From positions 1-37,259 of the forward strand of contig JANQJF010000010.1 in NCBI GenBank assembly GCA_028281765.1: 37,259 nucleotides of DNA, given 5' to 3'. Position numbers and translations under genes: made by a program. Numbering within the stretch: position 1 is the stretch's first letter; every line of letters starts with the position of its first letter. Shown in pieces: positions 1-7,781 of this stretch. The notes below the pieces were generated by a model. The model was given only the letters and a program-made list of their open reading frames with translations, had not been told where the DNA came from and ran no database searches. Origin of the DNA: Planctomycetota bacterium. Its GTDB lineage: Bacteria > Planctomycetota > UBA1135 > UBA2386.

Positions 1-231
1 GGCGGACTCGATCGCGCCTTGGTCGACGTAGGCCTGAAGCTCGGCGAGCATGCCGGTGGCCTTGCTCTGCGCGAACTGGGTGTCGACCTCGACGTGCTGC
101 TCGCGCAGCGACAGCGTGATCTGCTGGACTTGCACCATGACCGTGATGCCGACGATCGCGATCGCGACCGTGAGCTCCATGAACGTGGTGCCGCGCTCGC
201 GTGCAGCGCGACGGATGTGATCGATCTTCAA
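1..231 (-). CDS. Type IV prepilin-like protein, N-terminal part (runs off the window)
   Basis: The minus strand encodes 77 residues before the window edge, with no stop. The N-terminus is basic and followed by RGTTFMELTVAIAIVG. This is a type IV prepilin signature: Gly-1, a hydrophobic +1 to +14 stretch and Glu at +5, the usual prepilin peptidase and N-methylation site. I chose the TTG at 231 because a purine-rich ribosome-binding site lies 9 nt upstream and it gives a 16-residue leader. An in-frame ATG at 357 would add 42 residues and an unusually long leader, but cannot be excluded. It is the last visible gene of the minus-strand pilin operon, so it probably supplies a minor pilin or pseudopilin. 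Its downstream body is not visible, so the exact class (PilV, GspI or other) is open. Confidence 0.7.
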   Translation of the reverse strand, partial: MKIDHIRRAARERGTTFMELTVAIAIVGITVMVQVQQITLSLREQHVEVDTQFAQSKATGMLAELQAYVDQGAIESA

Positions 232-240
232 ACCCCTCGG

Positions 241-250
241 CCTCCCCTCC
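241..250 (-). promoter_or_regulatory. Candidate ribosome-binding site for the partial prepilin
   Basis: On the minus strand this reads GGAGGGGAGG and lies 9 nt before the TTG at 231. It decides the start choice over the distal ATG at 357, which has no such sequence in front. Most other genes here lack a clear Shine-Dalgarno match. Confidence 0.45.
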
Positions 251-456
251 GAATCGACGATCCGCTTTCCGCTATATGAATCGCCAATGATCTCCTCGGC
301 GGCATTGAGTCCTGCCTGTAGAGAAAATCTGCGGATCCCCTCAAGTTCGGCGGCCATTCGGTCGGGGGGTGTCCGGAGCGTTCGTTCCGGCCGCGACGGT
401 CTCGCCCTGAGCTCGCGCGGATTCGTGAGGCGCGGAATGAGACGAAGAGTGTCGAG

Positions 457-1446
457 TCACTCTTCGCGGAACGCGACCTGGCGCGTCGCCTCGGTGTGGA
501 GCACCGTGCGGGCCGGGCCGGAGGGCGTTGCGCCGACGATCCGGATCATCAACAGGTCCCCGGAGCCGTCGCCGTCGCGCTTCAGTTCGAAACCGTGCGG
601 GAAGGTCTCGGTCTGCTGCGCGTACAATGGCACCTGCGCGCCGACGGTGCCATTCGCGGCGATGCCCAGGAATCGCATGCTGAAGATGCCGAGGTCCGTT
701 TCTCCGGGGTCGCCTGGGATGAGGTCGGACGACGAGACCGCGGAGAGCGAGCCCGTCGAGTCGATCGACTGGAACGCCGTGTCGGCCGGCTCGTTCGGAT
801 TCCAGGTGTAGTGGACACCCGCGTCGAACAGCGCGGCCGCGAGGCGTCTGAGTTGGTCCGCGTTGCTGGCGGAGCCCAGGTCCTGATGCTTCGCAATCCT
901 CACGCTGGACCAGCGGCTGAGGTCGACGCCCGTCTCACGACCCTCTTCCAGGAACCAGGCGACGAATCGGAACGTGTCGACGCGCAGATCGTGCGGGTCG
1001 GGCGCACCCGATTCACGGGTGTCGAGGACGAGGTGACCGTCTTTTGCGGCGAGGAACAGGAGGTTGCCCGTCAGCACTTCGTCCACGGGATCGGGCTCGA
1101 ACGTGCCCGTCGACGTCGCGACCGGCATCCGGCTACCTGCGAGAGGATCGCGATCGTCGAGCTCCATCCGTGCGAGGAAGCTGCGGCCGTCGCTGTCCTC
1201 CGCGAACATTCGGTAGGTGTGGCCGACATCCGTTTCGAGGGCGACGGCGACCCGTTCGCACAGCGACTCGACCTTGACGCGCGTCGACATCTCCCACTGT
1301 GCGTGGGACAGCCCCTTGATCGACCGGATGATGACCACCGAAGTGACCGCGATGATGATCGTGATCATCGACACCTCGATCAGCGACAGGCCGCGTTCGT
1401 TCGGCCGTCGTTCTGCGAGTTCGTATCGATGGGGGTGGCGAGTCAT
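457..1446 (-). CDS. PilW-like type IV prepilin/minor pilin
   Basis: This 329-residue protein starts with a basic leader of about 19 residues ending in RG, then LSLIEVSMITIIIAV. It therefore has a prepilin peptidase site with Glu at +5 and one hydrophobic helix that would form the pilin stalk. The remaining roughly 280 residues are a predicted extracytoplasmic head with no catalytic motif I recognise; length and layout resemble PilW-type minor pilins. The ATG at 1446 has AAGGA about 5 nt upstream. It starts 6 nt after the stop of the PilX-like gene ending at 1453, so the two are almost certainly co-transcribed. The inferred role is assembly or tip function of a type IV pilus or type II secretion pseudopilus. 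The head is too divergent to choose between them. Confidence 0.85.
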   Translation of the reverse strand: MTRHPHRYELAERRPNERGLSLIEVSMITIIIAVTSVVIIRSIKGLSHAQWEMSTRVKVESLCERVAVALETDVGHTYRMFAEDSDGRSFLARMELDDRDPLAGSRMPVATSTGTFEPDPVDEVLTGNLLFLAAKDGHLVLDTRESGAPDPHDLRVDTFRFVAWFLEEGRETGVDLSRWSSVRIAKHQDLGSASNADQLRRLAAALFDAGVHYTWNPNEPADTAFQSIDSTGSLSAVSSSDLIPGDPGETDLGIFSMRFLGIAANGTVGAQVPLYAQQTETFPHGFELKRDGDGSGDLLMIRIVGATPSGPARTVLHTEATRQVAFREE

Positions 1447-1452
1447 CGGTCC

Positions 1453-2826
1453 TTACGGGTTCTGCGGGTCACTCCCCCGGCGCTTGCGGTACTTGCCGAC
1501 CAAGCGGCGGACGTTTTCGACGACTTCCGGGTCGTAGGACATCTTGACCGTGCTCGAGCCGCCGACGTCGGCCTTGCCGCGGACGATCATGACGCCCTGG
1601 ACCTCGAGCTTGCCGCTGTCGATCTTAACGTCGCCGGTGACGTACACGATGCCATTCAGGGACGTGCTGTGATTGCCTTCGTCCGTGAGATCACCGTCGA
1701 CCACGAGCAGGCTGTGGTCGGTCGTGAGTTCGCCGGTCAGCTTCAGGTTCTCGGTGTAGACGAGCTGCGCTTGGATCGACTGGTTGGTCGGTGACGTGGC
1801 ATCGGATGATGAGCTGTCTCCGCTGTCCGTGGTGTCCGACGTGCCATCGGTTCCCGAATCCTTGCCCCAGCTGCCCCAGCTGCTACCACCGTCTGAGCCG
1901 CCCGAGTCGCTGCCGCCGTCCCAGGTACTCCAGTCGACGTTCTTGCCCCAGTCGCTCCAGTCCTGACCTTCGGCCCAGTCCCACCAGTTGTCCCAAGCCT
2001 TCTCGGAGGACTTCTCGGGGATCAAAACGTCGGTGTAGGCGCGCAGCTCGTCGAGGCGCATCGAGAACACGCGCCCGGCTTCCGCGTCGTACGTCGGCGA
2101 AGCTAGTTGCGCCGGGACACCGGTTACGAGGGCGTTCGGGTCGATCGTCGGTTCGGATGGCGTCCAGCCCTCCGTCGCTGCCGGGTCGCGAAACCCGATG
2201 CCGATCGCCGGGCCGCCGTCGATCGTCGTGTTCGGACCGATTTCGATGTTGCCGGGGTTGTCGACGCACAGCGCTGCCGGCACCGGTGGATTGACCCGCA
2301 GCCAGCGGATCTCCGACTTCATCGCGGTGCTGCCGACGAGCTGGTTGGGGGACTCGTCGTAGGCCTTGCTCGCATCGCGCTTCCGATACACGTGCGCGCG
2401 CACGCCGAGCTCCCACACGCTGCCTGGCGTCAGATCGCCGCGCTGCGTCGAGATGTCCTTCGCTTCCTCGTGGCGCACTTCGTAGCGACCCCAGAGATTG
2501 CCGCTGATCTCGAACTCGCGGACGAGTCCGATCGAAGGATCGATCGTCTCGATCCTCGGCGGGTTCGCGGTCGGTTCGTACACCGGATCGAATTGCGTGA
2601 TCGGTTGGTTGGAACGGCGGTGGAACCAGCCGACGGCGTCCTGCAGCCCGGATCGGGCGAAAGTGTCCGCCATCGTCGTCCGCGTGTAGCGCGCGTCGCG
2701 TTCGCCCCGTCGTGACGCGAGAAACGTCGTGTGCGACACGACGAGGCCCGACGTAATGATCACGAACAGAAGCGCCCATATGAGGGCGGTTCCGTGCTCG
2801 TTCGCGCTACAGCGCCGCGTCTTCAT
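1453..2826 (-). CDS. PilX-like pilus assembly protein, paralogue A (Trp/Gly/Ser/Asp linker)
   Basis: The protein has 457 residues from the ATG at 2826. That start matches the start of its paralogue; the open frame extends further but without similarity. Residues 11-35 hold one hydrophobic helix (GTALIWALLFVIITSGLVV), typical of PilX-type N-termini that lack a classical Glu+5 motif. Residues 36-270 are strongly conserved with the paralogue (for example NTTIDGGP and VFSMRLDELR). Residues 271-350 are a low-complexity linker with W-x-x-W pairs, absent from the paralogue. Residues 351-457 form a beta-rich repeat-like domain ending in KYRKRRGSDP, again near-identical to the paralogue. It sits between paralogue B and the PilW-like gene. 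The likely role is a minor pilin or scaffold component; no enzymatic motif is visible. Confidence 0.85.
   Translation of the reverse strand: MKTRRCSANEHGTALIWALLFVIITSGLVVSHTTFLASRRGERDARYTRTTMADTFARSGLQDAVGWFHRRSNQPITQFDPVYEPTANPPRIETIDPSIGLVREFEISGNLWGRYEVRHEEAKDISTQRGDLTPGSVWELGVRAHVYRKRDASKAYDESPNQLVGSTAMKSEIRWLRVNPPVPAALCVDNPGNIEIGPNTTIDGGPAIGIGFRDPAATEGWTPSEPTIDPNALVTGVPAQLASPTYDAEAGRVFSMRLDELRAYTDVLIPEKSSEKAWDNWWDWAEGQDWSDWGKNVDWSTWDGGSDSGGSDGGSSWGSWGKDSGTDGTSDTTDSGDSSSSDATSPTNQSIQAQLVYTENLKLTGELTTDHSLLVVDGDLTDEGNHSTSLNGIVYVTGDVKIDSGKLEVQGVMIVRGKADVGGSSTVKMSYDPEVVENVRRLVGKYRKRRGSDPQNP
1777..2016 (-). repeat. Tryptophan-periodic low-complexity linker of paralogue A
   Basis: This encodes residues 271-350. 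W-x-x-W pairs start at residues 281, 290 and 299, an exact 9-residue step, and again at 317. They are embedded in Asp/Gly/Ser. The final part is Ser/Asp/Thr-rich and probably disordered. At the same point the neighbouring paralogue has an unrelated 11-residue repeat. Confidence 0.8.
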
Positions 2827-2976
2827 TGTGCCTGCCGCGGCTGTCCGCGGCTTCCAATCTCTTATTGCGACTCCGAAGCGGAGTCGCACGTGCACTTCGT
2901 CAATCGGCGGGCGGCGAGCAGATTCTGTAAAGAATCCGACCACGAGCCTCGAAGCGGACGCCGGTTCGGATCGCCG

Positions 2977-4440
2977 CTACGGGTTGCTCGGGTCGCTGCC
3001 GCGGCGCTTTCGGTACTTCCCGACCATGCGACGGACGTTCTCGAGGATCTGCGGGTCGTAGGTCATCTGGATCTCGCTCGAGCCCCCGAGCTCCGCCTTG
3101 CCGCGCACGATCATGACGCCCTGCACGTTCAGCTTGCCGCTGTCGATCTTCACGTCCCCAGTGACGTAGACGACGCCGTTCAGCACAGTGTCGTGATAGC
3201 CATCGTCGGTGAGGTCGCCGTCGACGAGCAGCAGAGTGTGATTCGTCCGGAGTTCGCCGGCCAGCTTCAGGTCCTCGGTGTAGATCAGCTGAGCCTCGAT
3301 CTCGGACGAGTCGAAGCCGGTGGCGATCTGGCGCTGACCCTCGGCGATCCAGGCGTCTTTCTCCGCCTGCTTCTCGGCCCTCCACGCCTCGGCCTCCACC
3401 TTCTTCTGCGCGAGCCACGCGTCTTTCTCCGCTTGCTTCTCCGCCTCCCAAGCGTCCTTCTCCGCCTGGGGTGCGTCATTCATCGCTGCCTTCTCCGCGT
3501 CGTACTGCTCCGACCAAGCCGCGGCTTCCGCGTCTTTCTGGGCCTGCCACGCCTCCCTCTCAGCGCTCTTGTCCTCGAGCCAGTCGAGCTTCTCCGCGTC
3601 CCGCGCTTCCTTCCACTCTTCGAAGGTCATACTCGCGGGTATCAGGACGTCGGTGTAGCAACGCAGTTCGTCGAGACGCATCGAGAACACGCGCATCGCG
3701 TCCGCGTCGTAGGCTGGCGTTGCGAGCTTCGCGGGTACACCGGTGACGAGCGCGGCCGGGTCGATGACAGGCTCGGACGGCGTGGCGCCATCCGTCGCGG
3801 CCGGATCGCGATAGCCGATCCCGATCGACGGTCCGCCGTCGATCGTCGTGTTCGGACCGACCTCGATGCTGCCCGGGTCGTCCACACAGAGCGCGGCCGG
3901 AACCGGCGGATTGACCCGCAGCCAGCGGATCTCGGACTTCAGCGCGGTGGTGCCGATGAGCTGGTTGGGCGAAGCGTCGAAGGGCTGCTCGGGATCTCGA
4001 TTCCGATACACGTACGCGCGCACGCCGAGCTCCCAGACGCTACCGGGCGTGAGTTCTCCGCGTTGCGAAGAGATGTCTCGTGCGTCCTCGTGTCGGACTT
4101 CGTAGCGGCCCCAGAGGCTCCCGTTGATTCGGAACTCACGCACGAGCCCGAGCGCGGGATCGATGGTCTCGACACGCGGCGGGTTCGAGTCCGGCTCGTT
4201 GACGGGGTCGAAAGTCGTGATCGGTTGGTTCGAACGGCGGTGGAACCAACCGACGGCGTCCTGCAAGCCGGACCGAGCGAACGTGTCGGCCATCGTAGCA
4301 CGTGTGTAGCGGGCGTCGCGCTCGCTGCGGCGCGATGCGAGGAAGGTGGTGTGCGACACGACCAGCCCCGACGTGATGATCACGAAGAGAAGCGCCCAGA
4401 TGAGGGCCGTCCCACCGTCGTCTCGACAACTGGTCTTCAT
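2977..4440 (-). CDS. PilX-like pilus assembly protein, paralogue B (11-residue coiled-coil linker)
   Basis: The protein has 487 residues from the ATG at 4440, chosen because it aligns with the start of paralogue A. Residues 9-33 form the single membrane helix. Residues 34-269 and 377-487 match paralogue A closely, including the KYRKRRGSDP end. The middle (residues 271-370) is instead a charged Ala/Glu/Lys repeat with a Trp every 11 residues, predicted to be a hendecad coiled coil. It is the first gene of the minus-strand operon and is separated from paralogue A by 150 nt. Tandem duplication followed by linker replacement is the simplest explanation. The proposed role is a pilus or pseudopilus-associated structural protein. 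Paralogue pairs of this type have no function that I can name. Confidence 0.85.
   Translation of the reverse strand: MKTSCRDDGGTALIWALLFVIITSGLVVSHTTFLASRRSERDARYTRATMADTFARSGLQDAVGWFHRRSNQPITTFDPVNEPDSNPPRVETIDPALGLVREFRINGSLWGRYEVRHEDARDISSQRGELTPGSVWELGVRAYVYRNRDPEQPFDASPNQLIGTTALKSEIRWLRVNPPVPAALCVDDPGSIEVGPNTTIDGGPSIGIGYRDPAATDGATPSEPVIDPAALVTGVPAKLATPAYDADAMRVFSMRLDELRCYTDVLIPASMTFEEWKEARDAEKLDWLEDKSAEREAWQAQKDAEAAAWSEQYDAEKAAMNDAPQAEKDAWEAEKQAEKDAWLAQKKVEAEAWRAEKQAEKDAWIAEGQRQIATGFDSSEIEAQLIYTEDLKLAGELRTNHTLLLVDGDLTDDGYHDTVLNGVVYVTGDVKIDSGKLNVQGVMIVRGKAELGGSSEIQMTYDPQILENVRRMVGKYRKRRGSDPSNP
3349..3630 (-). repeat. 33-bp coding repeat giving an 11-residue Trp-anchored heptad-like repeat
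   Basis: Within paralogue B, Trp occurs at residues 276, 287, 298, 309, 331, 342, 353 and 364, with Met at 320: nine consecutive positions exactly 11 apart. The consensus between them is xAEKxAEKDAW. The DNA shows a corresponding 33-bp pattern, strongest at 3349-3480. An 11-residue period is the hendecad pattern of coiled coils. Confidence 0.85.
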
Positions 4441-4634
4441 CCTGTTCGCGTAGAACGCGTCGCCGCTTTGCCCGGATGCCCTCTGGGCTCCGCACGTCAC
4501 TCCTCATCGGCCGTTGTCATTTTGTGACTGTAGGGAGATTCGACACTGCGTCTCGGAGTGATTCGGGATCGATTCGACGCAGATCTGGCCGGGTGATCTC
4601 GAAGTTGGACGACGTGGGAATCCGATAGGTACAT
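4441..4634. promoter_or_regulatory. Divergent intergenic region, pilin operon versus histidine kinase
   Basis: This 194-nt gap separates two genes transcribed away from each other, so it must carry at least two promoters unless transcription starts inside genes. I see no convincing -35/-10 pair or operator palindrome. Confidence 0.4.
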
Positions 4635-7070
4635 ATGCCTCGTCGTGAATCGCTGCGCGCCCGGATTCTGCTCACGAGCGGGATCCCTCTGGCGGCGACG
4701 GCGGTGTTGGCGATCGGGGCTTCGATGTCCTCGAAAGAGCTATCGGAGAGCAACGCGCGCGTCGAGCACCGCCACGACGTGATCGTCAGCGCGCTCCAGC
4801 TGCAGCAGGTGATCGCCGACCTGGAACGTGGTCGCAACGGCTTCATCGCGACCGGCAACGAAGAGCTGCTGAATCCGTTCGTGTCCGGCAAAGCCGGGCT
4901 CATCCTCGCGTTCGACGCGACGTACGAACTCATCCAGGACGAACCGGATCAGGTCGCGCAGCTGCGCGACGTGCGGGCCGTCGTTCGCTACTGGCTCGAA
5001 CGCATCGCCGAACCTTCGATTGCGCTGGCCTCGAAGTTGTTCAATGAGGTCAAGGACCAGAGCTTCCTACGCAACCTGGTTGCGCGGGGTGCCGTGCGGG
5101 AACTGTGCGATCGCATGGACTCGGAACTCGATTCCATGGCGAAGCGACTTCGGGATGCGGGTCACTCGGAACTCGGCGTTCTCGCGCTGCGCGCCGCGCG
5201 TGACTACGCGACGGTCGGCACGACGCAGCGCGGCTTTCTGTTGACGGGGGATGCGGACTTCCTGGTCGCGTACCGGGGAGCGCTCGAGCGATTCGACGCC
5301 ACGCTTTCGGATCTCGCTGAGTCGCTGCGATCCGAGCAATCGACGGCCCCGGAACTCGCGCGTCTGAGCGACCGTGTCACGCGGCTGCAGAAGTTGCGCG
5401 ACGAGTGGGTCAATGGCGCGCTGGAGCCGGAGATCAATGCCCGTTCCGAACAGGAGCGGATCCACCGAGCGATCGAGGCCGCGCGGGTGCGTCTGTACTC
5501 GGGCGAGGGCAGCGATACGATGGCGCGGGTCCGCCGTGAGCTCGGGGAATTCATCGCCGCGCAGGAATCGCGGATGCACGCGCTTCGCCAGGAGGCGAAC
5601 GAAGTCGCCTCGCGCACGCGCCAGTCCACGGTGCTCGGGTCCGTGATCACGCTTCTGCTGTCGGTGATCATCGCTTTCTTCGTCGCATCGGGGATCACGG
5701 CGCCCGTCGCGGCGCTCGTGCGAGCGACTCGACGCGTCGCGCGGGGGGACCTATCGGCGCGCGCGGGTGTCGCCGCCAGCGGCGAGATCGGTGAGCTCGC
5801 GCACTCCTTCGACCGAATGGTGCGCGACGTTCAGGAGCTGACTGAAAGTCTCGAACACTCGCGCGCCGAGGCTGTCGAGGCGAACGTCGCGAAGTCGAAC
5901 TTCCTCGCGAACATGAGTCACGAGATCCGCACGCCGATGACCGCGATTCTCGGCTACAGCGACCTGTTGCTCGAACCGGACATCGACGACGAACAGCGGA
6001 TCGACTGTGTCCAGACGGTGCGTCGCAACGGCGAGCAGCTGCTGCGGATCATCAACGACATCCTCGACCTGTCGAAGCTCGAGGCCGGCAAGTTCGAGAT
6101 CGAGAGTCTGCGGGTCGATCCGCGGAGCATCGCGCGTGACGCGCTCGACCTGCTCGCCGTGCGCGCTTCGTCCAAGGGGCTGGCGCTCGAGTGCACGGTG
6201 CGCGGCCGCGTGCCGCGGACGATCCAGACCGACCCGACACGCCTGTCCCAGATCTTGATCAACCTGACCGGGAACGCGCTGAAGTTCACGGAGAAGGGCG
6301 GCGTGGAGGTCGTGATCTCGTTCGTCGAGGACGGCGAGGTCGGGCACTACGTGTTCGAAGTCATCGACACGGGCGTCGGCATGTCGCCGGAGATGGTTGC
6401 GCGGATCTTCGAGCCGTTCACGCAGGCTGACGAGACGGTGACGCGGAAGTTCGGCGGCACCGGCCTCGGACTGGCGATCTCGACGCGTTTCTCCGAGCTC
6501 CTCGGTGGCGAGCTACAGGTCGAGTCGGAGCTCGGCGTCGGGTCGACGTTCCGACTGCGATTGCCGACGGGCCCGGTCGCGGAACTCGAGTGGGTCGACG
6601 GCGCGTCGGAGACGGCTCGGCCCGCAGCCGCGAACGAGCCCGCGGCCGAGGTTCGCAAGCCCGCCGCTCGTCCGCTGGACGGGCGCCGCATCCTGCTCGC
6701 CGAGGACGGTCGCGACAACCAGCGTCTGATCTCGCTGTTCTTGAAGAAGGCGGGTGCAGAGGTCGCGATCGCCGAGAATGGCCGCGAAGCGATCGACGCG
6801 GTCGTCGCCGCCAGCGAAGCAGAGTCACAGTTCGACGTCGTCCTCATGGACATGCAGATGCCTGTCCTCGACGGATACGCGGCGACTGGCGCTCTCCGCG
6901 AGCAGGGCTTCGAGCTGCCGATCGTCGCGATCACGGCCCACGCGATGTCCGGGGATCGCGAGAAGTGCATCGACGCCGGCTGCTCGGCCTACGAGACCAA
7001 GCCGATCAAGGCGCGTCGGCTCATCGAGACGGTGCGCGAGCTGTGCGAGTTGAGCACGAGCGCTCCTTAA
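4635..7070 (+). CDS. Hybrid histidine kinase with two CHASE3-like sensor regions, HAMP, HisKA, HATPase and REC
   Basis: An 811-residue inner-membrane sensor kinase. A first membrane segment (residues 10-30) and a second (332-353) flank a periplasmic helical region holding two CHASE3-type motifs: [12 protein letters not shown] near 63-74 and [10 protein letters not shown] near 196-205. HAMP follows (about 354-407). HisKA has the phosphoacceptor His429 in [10 protein letters not shown]. The ATPase domain has the N box with Asn543/Asn547, the G1 box DTGVGM at 578-583, the F box FEPFTQAD and the G2 box [11 protein letters not shown]-terminal receiver carries Glu690/Asp691, phosphoacceptor Asp739 and Lys789. 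All catalytic residues look intact. The receiver could pass phosphate to an HPt protein, but none is visible here. It diverges from the pilin operon, so control of that operon is a reasonable guess, not shown. Confidence 0.95.
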   Translation: MPRRESLRARILLTSGIPLAATAVLAIGASMSSKELSESNARVEHRHDVIVSALQLQQVIADLERGRNGFIATGNEELLNPFVSGKAGLILAFDATYELIQDEPDQVAQLRDVRAVVRYWLERIAEPSIALASKLFNEVKDQSFLRNLVARGAVRELCDRMDSELDSMAKRLRDAGHSELGVLALRAARDYATVGTTQRGFLLTGDADFLVAYRGALERFDATLSDLAESLRSEQSTAPELARLSDRVTRLQKLRDEWVNGALEPEINARSEQERIHRAIEAARVRLYSGEGSDTMARVRRELGEFIAAQESRMHALRQEANEVASRTRQSTVLGSVITLLLSVIIAFFVASGITAPVAALVRATRRVARGDLSARAGVAASGEIGELAHSFDRMVRDVQELTESLEHSRAEAVEANVAKSNFLANMSHEIRTPMTAILGYSDLLLEPDIDDEQRIDCVQTVRRNGEQLLRIINDILDLSKLEAGKFEIESLRVDPRSIARDALDLLAVRASSKGLALECTVRGRVPRTIQTDPTRLSQILINLTGNALKFTEKGGVEVVISFVEDGEVGHYVFEVIDTGVGMSPEMVARIFEPFTQADETVTRKFGGTGLGLAISTRFSELLGGELQVESELGVGSTFRLRLPTGPVAELEWVDGASETARPAAANEPAAEVRKPAARPLDGRRILLAEDGRDNQRLISLFLKKAGAEVAIAENGREAIDAVVAASEAESQFDVVLMDMQMPVLDGYAATGALREQGFELPIVAITAHAMSGDREKCIDAGCSAYETKPIKARRLIETVRELCELSTSAP

Positions 7071-7130
7071 CGGCGCAGTCTCGAGCTTTTCGCGTATCAC
7101 TCTCGCGCGCCGCGGGCACTTGTAGGATCG

Positions 7131-7286
7131 ATGACCGATCCTTCGATGAGAATGCTGACCGTCGAGACCCTGAACGCGCACGGACAGATGCTGCGTGGGC
7201 TTGCCTGCTCTCTGCTCGGGGTCTGCCGCGGAGCGCGAGGTGAGTCTCGTGCTGCGGTAGTCGCTTGGGCGATCCTGGCCGCGTAG
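7131..7286 (+). CDS. Possible small protein of 51 residues
   Basis: An ATG at 7131, preceded by AGGA about 4 nt upstream, opens a 51-codon frame ending in TAG at 7284-7286, 10 nt before the FKBP start. The protein begins MTDPSMRMLTVETLNAHGQM and is Ala/Arg/Leu-rich with no domain I recognise. Third-position GC is about 70%, lower than I would expect for the neighbouring genes, which argues against strong coding selection. It could equally be a chance frame in the leader of the lipoprotein gene. Confidence 0.2.
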   Translation: MTDPSMRMLTVETLNAHGQMLRGLACSLLGVCRGARGESRAAVVAWAILAA

Positions 7287-7296
7287 AGTGCGCGCC

Positions 7297-7752
7297 ATGC
7301 GCAGATTGACGATCGCCCTACTCTTGTTCGGTCTGGCCGGTTGCACAGGCACGGAACAAGCCGAGAACGCGACTCCGCCGGATGCGAACGCGGCCACCGA
7401 ATCGAGTGGCGGCGGCTGGTCGGCAGGGGACACGATTCCTTCGGGCCGTGCCGGCGTCGCCGACATCCAGATCCTCGAAGTCCACAAGAATGGCTCCGGC
7501 GAGCCATGCGGCGTCGGCAAGACGGCGACGCTCAAGTACAAGGCCATGCTCGCGAACGGCGACGTCCTCGATCCGGGCAAGCGGCCGTTCTCGTTCCGTG
7601 TCGGCTCCGGCCGCGCGATCAAGGGCTGGGACGTCGTCGTCGCGAAGATGCGGATCGGCGACAGCTTCACGATCCTGCTGCCGCAGCAGCTCGCGTACGG
7701 CCCGTCGAAGGGCGACCTGAAGTTCGACATGGAGCTGCTGTCGGTCGAGTAG
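7297..7752 (+). CDS. FKBP-type peptidyl-prolyl cis-trans isomerase lipoprotein
   Basis: A 151-residue protein that would assist folding of exported proteins by isomerising Xaa-Pro bonds. The N-terminus is a lipoprotein signal with lipobox LAGC (Cys16). A Gly/Ser-rich spacer precedes an FKBP domain from about residue 50. Family hallmarks are visible: a Phe-x-Phe strand (PFSFRVGSG), AIKGWD with the conserved Trp of the active-site floor, MRIGD, and LAYG with the conserved Tyr. The loop after LAYG is shorter than in most FKBPs: SKGDLKF directly precedes the last strand where GxIPPNATLxF is usual. I took the ATG at 7297; a GTG at 7288 is in frame but adds only three residues. It converges on the sigma factor gene, with 29 nt between stops. 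Confidence 0.9.
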   Translation: MRRLTIALLLFGLAGCTGTEQAENATPPDANAATESSGGGWSAGDTIPSGRAGVADIQILEVHKNGSGEPCGVGKTATLKYKAMLANGDVLDPGKRPFSFRVGSGRAIKGWDVVVAKMRIGDSFTILLPQQLAYGPSKGDLKFDMELLSVE

Positions 7753-7781
7753 GCACCGACTGGATCTCGAGGTGCAGCCCG

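Noticed and set aside
2731..4527. 598-codon plus-strand frame opposite the pilin-like paralogues
   Set aside because: Antisense shadow of two conserved genes; composition is Arg/Val/Asp-rich without motifs.
4517..4933. 138-codon minus-strand frame before the histidine kinase
   Set aside because: Overlaps the kinase N-terminus antisense; Ser/Arg-rich with no start signal.
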